From an uncultured Lachnospiraceae bacterium (GTDB taxonomy: Bacteria; Bacillota; Clostridia; Lachnospirales; Lachnospiraceae): DNA of 7,861 bases. The stretch lies in assembly GCA_934338765.1 (NCBI GenBank), contig CAKRHL010000093.1, positions 1 through 7,861 of the forward strand, read 5' to 3'. The notes below the pieces were generated by a model that was not told the DNA's origin, made no database searches, and saw only the letters and a program-made list of their open reading frames with translations. Of the stretch, positions 1-5,638 are shown one piece after another (within the stretch, counting starts at the first letter, position 1; each line of letters opens with the position of its first letter). Made by a program: the position numbers and the translations under genes.

Positions 1-8
1 CTTTTCAT
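1..8 (-). CDS. 5' end of a truncated gene (Met-Lys...)
   Basis: Only the first eight bases of this gene lie in the window: ATG (8-6), AAA (5-3) and two bases of a third codon (AG, so Arg or Ser). It is called from signals rather than coding content. A perfect AGGAGG sits 7 nt upstream of the ATG, and about 93 nt further up is a consensus promoter on the same strand. It follows a LacI-family regulator in the same direction. In related bacteria that arrangement usually introduces a sugar ABC-transporter binding protein, a PTS or MFS transporter, or a glycoside hydrolase, and Met-Lys-Arg/Ser would suit a secreted binding protein. The product cannot be determined from this window. Confidence 0.72.
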
Positions 9-15
9 CCCAGTA

Positions 16-21
16 CCTCCT
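16..21 (-). promoter_or_regulatory. Shine-Dalgarno of the left-edge gene
   Basis: AGGAGG on the minus strand (CCTCCT on plus), followed by the 7-nt spacer TACTGGG and ATG at 8-6. It is a full-consensus site at ideal spacing and the main evidence that a real gene starts at position 8. Confidence 0.8.
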
Positions 22-55
22 AACTTTTCTAACAATCTTCAACTGTCAGGCACAT

Positions 56-89
56 AAATACTGTTACCGGGGCTTTGACTTAAGTATTT
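56..89 (-). repeat. Inverted repeat in the leader of the left-edge gene
   Basis: Seven-base arms AAATACT (56-62) and AGTATTT (83-89) are perfectly complementary around a 20-nt loop. The repeat lies wholly inside the predicted 5' leader, between the transcription start near 101 and the ribosome binding site at 16-21. The downstream arm contains the 8-bp palindrome ACTTAAGT (78-85). It could be a weak RNA hairpin or a downstream operator for the adjacent LacI-type regulator. No U-tract follows, so it is not a terminator. Confidence 0.4.
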
Positions 90-107
90 TACACGCCACA
101 TTAGACT

Positions 108-136
108 ATTATATTATGTTTTTATGAGCTTGTCAA
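108..136 (-). promoter_or_regulatory. Perfect consensus sigma-A promoter
   Basis: Reading the minus strand, -35 is TTGACA (136-131), the spacer is exactly 17 bp, and -10 is TATAAT (113-108). Both hexamers match the housekeeping consensus at every position. The predicted start is near 101, giving a leader of about 93 nt before the ATG at 8. It lies downstream of the lacI stop codon, so it drives the left-edge gene separately from lacI. So strong a promoter next to a repressor gene suggests control by repression, an inference supported by the small palindrome over its -35. Confidence 0.9.
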
Positions 137-141
137 GACAA
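130..141. promoter_or_regulatory. Candidate operator overlapping the -35
   Basis: TTGTCAAGACAA is an inverted repeat with 5-bp arms (TTGTC / GACAA) around two central bases, and it contains the whole -35 hexamer. Binding here would block RNA polymerase. It lacks the central CG typical of many LacI/GalR operators, so assignment to the neighbouring regulator is uncertain. Part of the symmetry comes from TTGACA itself and could be incidental. Confidence 0.3.
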
Positions 142-249
142 AATCTTCGTCAATCTTCCAGTCGATTTCCCCCGTCTATGAACCTCTTCAATTTAGATGT
201 CTTCCTACAATCTCATCCTCTTAGATGGATTCCAGCCTCTTTCTACCAA

Positions 250-1272
250 TCACTGATCCTCCAGCTTTCGTACCGATGCACCCGTCACCAGCTTACTCGC
301 TACAATGGATGGGGGCGATAATTTGGTTTTATGTCCCTCGATCAGTTTGATCAGCTGCTCCGCCGCTTTCATGCCAATGCGCTCCGTATCCTGACGAACT
401 GTGGTCAGACGGGGTTGAAGCTGGCTGGCAATAAAGATGTCATCATATCCCGCTACCGATATATCCTCCGGTATTTTTAATCCCATAGACTCGATCGCAG
501 CAATGCCTCCAACCGCCGAATAGTCATCGGAATAAATAATGCAGGTCGGTTTGTCTTCCCGCTTTAAAAGCTCTCTGGTATACTCTGCTGCCTTTTTGAG
601 ATTTCTGTATTCTGACGGAAGTATCCAGCTCTCCGGCATTTCAATGTCATGCTCTTCCATCGTATCCTTCAGTCCTTTGATACGGATATCTGTAACGACA
701 GATGTGGAATCTCCGGTAATATATGCAATCTTTTTATGACCCATGGAAATGATATATTCGACTAATTGTCTCATGCCTACCGCATTATCAGATATTACCG
801 ACAGGCATTGCGGAAATTCAAAATCAATGGTTACAACAGGAATATCACTCTCTACCAGCTCTCTGACCTCAGGATTATAAAAGTCAATACAGGCGATCAT
901 CACACCATCAAGTCCCCGATAGCGGCAATGCTCCAGATATGTCTTACTTTTTTTATGTTTTTTGTTGCTGTTAATAAAGGTGATATCATATCCTTTACTC
1001 TCGGCAGTTACCTTAAAGCTATTCAGAATATTGGCAAAGTAATCATGGGTCAGACCACTCGCCGCCTCATCAATAAACAGTACACCAATATTAAAGCTTT
1101 TGTTCATGCGAATCGCCCTGGCATAATACTGCGGAAAATATCCCTGCTCCTTCGCTACTTCTTTGATATGTTTTTTGGTTTCTTCCCCAATGTCTTTTTT
1201 GTCGTTTAGCGCTTTGCTGACTGTGGCAACTGACACGCCACAAATTTTTGCAATGTCCTTAATCGATGCCAT
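250..1272 (-). CDS. LacI/GalR-family transcriptional regulator
   Basis: A 340-aa cytosolic DNA-binding regulator, the usual family length. The N-terminus has the diagnostic helix-turn-helix (MASIKDIAKICGVSVATVSK, residues 1-20), then a hinge region (about 45-58, GYFPQYYARAIRMNKS). A periplasmic-binding-protein-like sensor domain fills about 60-340, with family signatures GHKKIAYITG (178-187) and ISVAGYDD near 271-278 followed by LTTVRQD (289-295). ATG 1272 is chosen because GGAGG lies 5 nt upstream; the ATG at 1284 would add four residues, but its only SD-like sequence is about 2 nt away. The hinge residue usually Leu, which inserts into the operator minor groove, is Ile54 here. Family members respond to a sugar or sugar phosphate and mostly repress carbohydrate genes. 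The effector is unknown, and the likely target is the strongly promoted gene at the left edge. Confidence 0.95.
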   Translation of the reverse strand: MASIKDIAKICGVSVATVSKALNDKKDIGEETKKHIKEVAKEQGYFPQYYARAIRMNKSFNIGVLFIDEAASGLTHDYFANILNSFKVTAESKGYDITFINSNKKHKKSKTYLEHCRYRGLDGVMIACIDFYNPEVRELVESDIPVVTIDFEFPQCLSVISDNAVGMRQLVEYIISMGHKKIAYITGDSTSVVTDIRIKGLKDTMEEHDIEMPESWILPSEYRNLKKAAEYTRELLKREDKPTCIIYSDDYSAVGGIAAIESMGLKIPEDISVAGYDDIFIASQLQPRLTTVRQDTERIGMKAAEQLIKLIEGHKTKLSPPSIVASKLVTGASVRKLEDQ

Positions 1273-1277
1273 CTGCC

Positions 1278-1282
1278 CCTCC
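1278..1282 (-). promoter_or_regulatory. Ribosome binding site deciding the lacI-type start
   Basis: GGAGG on the minus strand, 5 nt before ATG 1272. It overlaps the alternative ATG at 1284-1282, which argues that the inner ATG is the true start. Confidence 0.75.
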
Positions 1283-1310
1283 ATTTCTCCCGAAGGCTAT
1301 TACAACGATA

Positions 1311-1332
1311 ATGAGTTCTTTATTGTACTCAT
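1311..1332. repeat. Inverted repeat in the regulator's leader
   Basis: Six-base arms ATGAGT (1311-1316) and ACTCAT (1327-1332) flank an AT-rich 10-bp centre. The repeat lies about 40-60 bp upstream of the regulator's start codon and downstream of its candidate promoter, a common position for an autoregulatory operator. The arms are short, so chance is possible. Confidence 0.3.
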
Positions 1333-1355
1333 CCCGTATTTTCTTTTCTCCTGTT

Positions 1356-1384
1356 ATCTTATCATACCCTTTTGATCGACACAA
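1356..1384 (-). promoter_or_regulatory. Weak promoter candidate for the LacI-type gene
   Basis: On the minus strand TTGTGT (1384-1379) and TAAGAT (1361-1356) are separated by 17 bp; an overlapping TATGAT (1366-1361) is a better -10 but has no good -35. The gap between the LRR gene and this regulator is 157 bp with no clear terminator, so the regulator could also be reached by read-through. This is the best promoter-like match in the gap, and it is far from consensus. Confidence 0.35.
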
Positions 1385-1429
1385 TGATTTCTATAAATTA
1401 AAGTTACCCGCTCTGACATCAAAACCAGA

Positions 1430-3151
1430 CTAGAATACCTCTTCACCAACTTCAACATCCTCTAACGAATCCTCTAAAACAACGCCATCCTTTTTGATCG
1501 CACCCCGAAACGCCTGCGTGCCAATCTTCTTGATGCTTCCGCCACAACCAAATTTTTTTAATCTGTGGCACTCATAAAAAGCCTGCGCATCAATCAGATT
1601 AATATTTCCTTTGACTTCAAAACTCCTACAATACCAGTTGTTCATAAACACGCCGCTTCCGATGATCGTAAGATCACCGGATACCGTTACTTTCTTTAAC
1701 TTTGTATTTCTAAAAGCATTACGTGTAATGACTTTCACATTTTTATCCAATGTCAGCGTGGATTTTTGATAATCTTTTGTCACGCCATACACAGTCCTGC
1801 CGTCTCCGCTGTAGATTACATTTTCCCGAACTTTATAGTTTTTATTTTCCACCGGGATCTGAATATCAAAGCAGTCCGTTGACTTTTCTCCCGGCAGTAA
1901 AAATCCATTTTTATCACAGTAGTTAACAGGGTTGATCTGTCCCGCATAACCTGTTCCAAGTGTGATCTTTTTCAGACAGAAGCACTTACAAAAAGTGCTG
2001 TAACCCGTATATTTTAATGAATCCGGAAATTGAATCTCTTTTAGATTCGTACCGGCAAAGGTACCTAACATGGCAAATTCTTTCAAATACTTTGCGGATC
2101 CTTCCGGCTCACTCACGAGGTCTTTTTCATCATTTATAACATCTTCGTCCCCTTCATCAGAGACTTCTCCTGCATCAGCCGGTGCGGCAACGTCATAATA
2201 AGACAGCTTTGCTTTTACTCCGTCAAAGTCACGCAATTTTTTCACTTTCACTGCCTGTGCCAAATTAATACCGCTAAGCTTACTGTCACCGTAAAACGCC
2301 CCTGCACCGATATCTGTAATTCCTGTCGGCAATACGACTTTCTTCAAGAAAGGATTGCGCGAAAATGCAAGTGCTTTCACTTTGGTCACAGACTCCGGTA
2401 TACAATATGTCTGTTCTTTCTTTTCAGCTGGATAATACACAAGTGTTTTTTTATCCTTAGTAAAAAGTACATTGTTTTCTGTCATATAATAAGGGTTCCT
2501 GCTGTCTACCGTTATCGTTAAGTTTTCTTGGAAAGTATCTGACGCATCCGTAGTGCCAAGTCCCCAAAATGCACCACCTTCGATATAACGTACATTGCGT
2601 GGCAGATGGATCTTTCGGATATACACTGCATCTTGTGTCGGTGCAAATGTATTTACATTAATCCTTTCCAGAGAATCCGGTAGAGAAAGCTTAATTTCCC
2701 TGGCATCGTCGTCCTTGAAAACATTTCCAAACAGGTTACCCGCCTCTAATGCAGTAATTCCTTCTTCGATCTTAATCTTTTTTACAGTGCAGGTTATTCT
2801 TTCCTCGACTTCATATGGCTCTGCAAGTCCCTCGATCTTTTGTTTCGAAGTGTCCGAATCAACAACACGATCCACCGTACCGGAACCACAGATCGTCAAC
2901 ACCTTCGTCCCCGTACTGTATGACCATTCCGCATGATCCCCGCATTTACCCGAAATCGTCCGTGGCTCATCATCCATGGAAGCATAATACGGGAACGGTG
3001 TACCGGTTGGCGTTGCCTGTGCTTCCCGAGTCTGCTTCATTGATGTTGAGTCAGCCAATTTTTGTGTGCAGCCGGAAAGCCCTGCAAGCACCGGTACGAC
3101 CAGCAGACAGACAGCTGCTTTTCTCGTTAATGTTACCCATGTTTGTTTCAT
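1430..3151 (-). CDS. Surface lipoprotein with BspA-like leucine-rich repeats
   Basis: A 573-aa exported lipoprotein. Residues 1-28 form a type II signal peptide: basic start (K2, R10, K11), hydrophobic core (about 12-24) and lipobox LSGC with the lipidated Cys at 28. A Ser/Thr/Pro-rich tether (about 30-60) follows. The segment around 67-93 (SGKCGDHAEWSY...LTICGSGTV) matches the N-terminal module common in clostridial BspA-type surface proteins. LRR_5/BspA repeats then occupy about 120-310 (e.g. IPESVTKVKALAFSRN, LPTGITDIGAGAFYG) and 355-550 (NLKEIQFPDSLKYTGYSTF, IKKIGTQAF), broken by an acidic insert at about 326-352. ATG 3151 is supported by GGAGG 5 nt upstream and by the signal peptide starting there. 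Family members often act in adhesion or ligand binding, and no enzymatic domain is seen. It lies 29 bp after the small membrane-protein gene, probably in its operon. The ligand is unknown. Confidence 0.92.
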   Translation of the reverse strand: MKQTWVTLTRKAAVCLLVVPVLAGLSGCTQKLADSTSMKQTREAQATPTGTPFPYYASMDDEPRTISGKCGDHAEWSYSTGTKVLTICGSGTVDRVVDSDTSKQKIEGLAEPYEVEERITCTVKKIKIEEGITALEAGNLFGNVFKDDDAREIKLSLPDSLERINVNTFAPTQDAVYIRKIHLPRNVRYIEGGAFWGLGTTDASDTFQENLTITVDSRNPYYMTENNVLFTKDKKTLVYYPAEKKEQTYCIPESVTKVKALAFSRNPFLKKVVLPTGITDIGAGAFYGDSKLSGINLAQAVKVKKLRDFDGVKAKLSYYDVAAPADAGEVSDEGDEDVINDEKDLVSEPEGSAKYLKEFAMLGTFAGTNLKEIQFPDSLKYTGYSTFCKCFCLKKITLGTGYAGQINPVNYCDKNGFLLPGEKSTDCFDIQIPVENKNYKVRENVIYSGDGRTVYGVTKDYQKSTLTLDKNVKVITRNAFRNTKLKKVTVSGDLTIIGSGVFMNNWYCRSFEVKGNINLIDAQAFYECHRLKKFGCGGSIKKIGTQAFRGAIKKDGVVLEDSLEDVEVGEEVF

Positions 3152-3156
3152 AATAT

Positions 3157-3161
3157 CCTCC
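3157..3161 (-). promoter_or_regulatory. Ribosome binding site deciding the LRR lipoprotein start
   Basis: GGAGG on the minus strand, 5 nt before ATG 3151. The reading frame stays open to 3220, but that extension would add 23 residues ahead of the signal peptide and overlap the preceding gene, so this site fixes the start at 3151. Confidence 0.8.
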
Positions 3162-3180
3162 ATTCCGGATTTCGCCAATA

Positions 3181-3558
3181 TTATCTCCCGGGCAGGTATA
3201 TCAGACAAAGATATGCCCACCGTATCATCATGCCCGTAACGATCAACCCATATTGCAGAATGATATCAAAAAGTTTTCTTTTCATTTTCGGATTCTTTTC
3301 CTGTTTATCTACTTCTATCATATCCACTTTCGGAGAAAGAAAGCGTATAAGCCTTGTATATGCAGCCAGAAGCAAAAGCCATATAATAAATAATCCAAAT
3401 CCGGCCAGCTGCCATAGCAGTGTTCCTGATATCTCATTTCCGGTTGTATGTACTCTGTTTCCGGTAAGATTTCCCAGAGCAATATATAAATAATCTATAG
3501 AAACATACCCCCAGATCAAACTGATCACTGACAAAAGAAGTCTCTTCCACCACTTCAT
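3181..3558 (-). CDS. Small three-helix membrane protein of unknown function
   Basis: A 125-aa protein I do not recognise. Three hydrophobic segments are visible: about 7-29 (LLLSVISLIWGYVSIDYLYIA region), 46-69 (TLLWQLAGFGLFIIWLLLLA region) and 97-121 (LFDIILQYGLIVTGMMIRWA region). A polar loop at about 30-45 and a strongly charged loop at about 77-95 (KVDMIEVDKQEKNPKMKRK) separate them. Under the positive-inside rule the basic N-terminus and the charged loop are probably cytoplasmic. Translation is almost certainly real: its ATG overlaps the GH42 stop as ATGA, and GGAGG lies 7 nt upstream (3570-3566). No catalytic or transporter motif is seen. The genes on either side encode a cytosolic beta-galactosidase and a surface lipoprotein, so a role tied to either is possible but unsupported. 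Confidence 0.85.
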   Translation of the reverse strand: MKWWKRLLLSVISLIWGYVSIDYLYIALGNLTGNRVHTTGNEISGTLLWQLAGFGLFIIWLLLLAAYTRLIRFLSPKVDMIEVDKQEKNPKMKRKLFDIILQYGLIVTGMMIRWAYLCLIYLPGR

Positions 3559-5585
3559 ATAAATTCCTCCGATTTCCTGCTGATCTTCATCTCAAACGGT
3601 TTCATCCAATATGTTTTTGAATCAATGCATACTTTTTGTTCTTTATTCGTATTATTAAATACGAATCTCCACAATTTTTCGTCTTTCTGCCTGTATGTAA
3701 CCTCTACTCCCAATGGGAGATTATCATAATAGAATATTTTCTTTTCCGATGCCATGCATTTTGCCAATGAAATATAGAACATTCTATCACATACTGTTCC
3801 TATATAATATACCATTCCTGCTCCGTAGCAGTTTCTTGTCACAGCTGCGCTGCCTGAATAATAACGATCTCCATACTCCGCAAGCACCTGTGCCGTTTCT
3901 GCTTCAAGTACATCACACCATTGGCGGTACACGGCATTCTCCCGGGGCAGCTTTTCATCAGCCTCTCCTCCCTGATAATACCGGCAGCTTTTTTTATAAT
4001 TTTCCCGCAGCATATCATCTATCAGTTTCAGCTGTCCCAAATATGACCCAGGTGTATCATACTCCCGCACCCTCGCCCCAACCAGTTCCCTATATATTCC
4101 CGGAAGCGGCTGCATGACACATTTGTTATACGAATCCTTCACGCCGGAACGATTCGTCAGAAGAACCGTTCCTCCCTGTGCAGCAAATTCACGTAATGCT
4201 TTCTCTGTCTCCTCGTGATCGATCAGCATCGTTGGCGCAAGTATGATCTCATACTCCGATAAATCTGCGGATTCGTCAATGATATCAACTCCTACACCGA
4301 TCGATGTAAATCCATCATGAAGACTTTTGAGCTGCTCAAGATAATACATTCCCTCCGCCTGATGCTGCAGCTTAAACCCATATTCATTATCTGAACTGTA
4401 TAACAGTGCCACAGAATTCTTCACATAGGATCCATCCATTTCCTGCAATCCATCAACGATCCGGCAAAGCTCCCGAAACTCCTCATATCGTCTGCCGGGT
4501 ACATTGCTGTGATCCAGTATCCCATGCCAGTACATTTCTGCACCGGCCACCGCCGTACGCCACCGGAAATGAACGACCGTATCGGCTCCATGTGCGATCG
4601 CCTGCAGAGCATATCCCTTGATCATACCGGGTTCCGGAGAAGGTGACATAGGCATCCAGCTTCCTACTGCACCACTGAGCTGTTCCATGATCCAAAAATT
4701 CTGCTGTTTGATCCCTCTCATCAGATCCAGATGAAATGCATGAGAATATAACTCCTCCGGACTCTCCGGGATCACTGTCGTCGGATAATTATCGTAAGAC
4801 ACAATGTCCAGATTTTGGAACAGGTCATAAAAATCCGGCATATTTTCGCACAGCCAGCTATTTGTCGTGATCCATGCATCCGGGTCCAGAGAATGGATCA
4901 ATGTCCGCTGGAACTCAAGATACGCCACCGTGCTTTCCGAAGCATACCGGTTATAATCCAGTGTTAATGATGGATTCTGCCACTTAATAAAATCGCCCAT
5001 CGGCGGCTTTACCTGAGAAAAGGAGGAATATTCCCCACTCCAGACAGAATTCCCATAAGCGGTATTGACCTCCTGTACATTTCTGTATTTTCTCCGCATC
5101 CAGTTCTGAAAGGATTCCTGACATACTTCACAACGGCAATGATTCGCTTCCAGTTCATTATCAATCTGATAACCGATCACGGCAGGATTGTCCCGGTACC
5201 GGGTCACCAGCTGTCTTATGATCCGCTCACAAAGTGTCCTATAAACAGGACTGTTCATACAGCGATGTCCACGGATCCCGATAGAAATCCTGCGTCCGTC
5301 CGTCCCAGTCTGTATGATCTCCGGATACTTTTCAAACGCCCACAGAGGCGGGGTGCATGTCGGTGTGCATAAAACTACCTGTATCTGTCTGTCCGCAAAA
5401 ACGGACACAGCACGATCCAGCCATTCAAGGTCGTAAACGCCCTCCTCCGGTTCCATCCGGCTCCAGGCAAACTCTGCCATGCGCACCACTTTTACTCCAC
5501 ATTCCTTCATACGGTCGGCATCCTGCTCCCACATCTGTTCCGGCCACTGCTCCGGGTAATAGTCTACACCTATCTGAATGCTCAT
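3555..5585 (-). CDS. GH42 family beta-galactosidase, cytosolic
   Basis: A 676-aa enzyme of usual GH42 length, predicted to hydrolyse terminal non-reducing beta-D-galactosides by a retaining mechanism. The TIM barrel spans about 1-385: it opens with GVDYYPEQWP (6-15), carries the acid/base Glu144 in YQIDNELE, and the nucleophile Glu301 in WIMEQLSG. Four cysteines, C109 (GHRCMNSP) and C150, C152, C155 (HCRCEVCQ), match the structural zinc site seen in some GH42 enzymes. A trimerisation-like domain (about 386-605) and a short C-terminal beta domain (about 613-676) follow. There is no signal peptide, so the substrate must be imported. The start is supported by AGGAGG 5 nt upstream (5596-5591). 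It lies 53 bp after uvrB and overlaps the next gene by ATGA. Lactose, galacto-oligosaccharides and galactan fragments are all possible; sequence alone does not choose between them. Confidence 0.95.
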   Translation of the reverse strand: MSIQIGVDYYPEQWPEQMWEQDADRMKECGVKVVRMAEFAWSRMEPEEGVYDLEWLDRAVSVFADRQIQVVLCTPTCTPPLWAFEKYPEIIQTGTDGRRISIGIRGHRCMNSPVYRTLCERIIRQLVTRYRDNPAVIGYQIDNELEANHCRCEVCQESFQNWMRRKYRNVQEVNTAYGNSVWSGEYSSFSQVKPPMGDFIKWQNPSLTLDYNRYASESTVAYLEFQRTLIHSLDPDAWITTNSWLCENMPDFYDLFQNLDIVSYDNYPTTVIPESPEELYSHAFHLDLMRGIKQQNFWIMEQLSGAVGSWMPMSPSPEPGMIKGYALQAIAHGADTVVHFRWRTAVAGAEMYWHGILDHSNVPGRRYEEFRELCRIVDGLQEMDGSYVKNSVALLYSSDNEYGFKLQHQAEGMYYLEQLKSLHDGFTSIGVGVDIIDESADLSEYEIILAPTMLIDHEETEKALREFAAQGGTVLLTNRSGVKDSYNKCVMQPLPGIYRELVGARVREYDTPGSYLGQLKLIDDMLRENYKKSCRYYQGGEADEKLPRENAVYRQWCDVLEAETAQVLAEYGDRYYSGSAAVTRNCYGAGMVYYIGTVCDRMFYISLAKCMASEKKIFYYDNLPLGVEVTYRQKDEKLWRFVFNNTNKEQKVCIDSKTYWMKPFEMKISRKSEEFI

Positions 5586-5590
5586 ACACG

Positions 5591-5596
5591 CCTCCT
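5591..5596 (-). promoter_or_regulatory. Shine-Dalgarno of the GH42 gene
   Basis: AGGAGG on the minus strand with a 5-nt spacer (CGTGT) to ATG 5585. It lies in the 53-bp gap after uvrB, which shows no hairpin with a U-tract. It therefore supports independent translation but not necessarily independent transcription. Confidence 0.75.
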
Positions 5597-5638
5597 CTTT
5601 TATTCATTCCCAACTGTGTCAAACTCTCTCTGTACCGT

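Noticed and set aside
39..101. 20-codon leaderless open reading frame starting at the predicted transcription start of the left-edge promoter
   Set aside because: The ATG happens to fall at +1, but there is no ribosome binding site, no recognisable peptide and no codon pattern to support it.
137..249. Terminator or remnant gene between the LacI-type stop codon and the consensus promoter
   Set aside because: Only 4-bp stems such as CATC/GATG are present, with no T-run, and no coding similarity could be seen.
766..1209. 147-aa plus-strand open reading frame
   Set aside because: Lies antisense within the well-supported LacI-type gene, shows no family features and no ribosome binding site worth noting. 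The other plus-strand frames inside the LRR, GH42 and uvrB genes were rejected for the same reason.
1273..1284. Alternative regulator start at ATG 1284
   Set aside because: The SD-like sequence before it is only about 2 nt away, while the inner ATG has GGAGG at 5 nt and starts the typical MASIKDIA sequence.
1300..1332. 10-codon open reading frame in the regulator's leader
   Set aside because: The nearest AGGAG is about 15 nt away, too far for good initiation, and the peptide has no run of regulatory codons suggesting attenuation.
1412..1429. Possible terminator after the LRR gene (TCTG ... CAGA)
   Set aside because: Only four base pairs and no following T-run, so it does not qualify as an intrinsic terminator.
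3152..3220. N-terminal extension of the LRR lipoprotein frame to ATG 3220
   Set aside because: It would place 23 residues before a clear lipoprotein signal peptide and overlap the preceding gene; GGAGG points to ATG 3151.
5586..5622. TTGACA at 5622-5617 as a promoter for the GH42 gene
   Set aside because: The -35 hexamer is perfect, but nothing resembling TATAAT lies 15-19 bp downstream and transcription would have to start inside the ribosome binding site.
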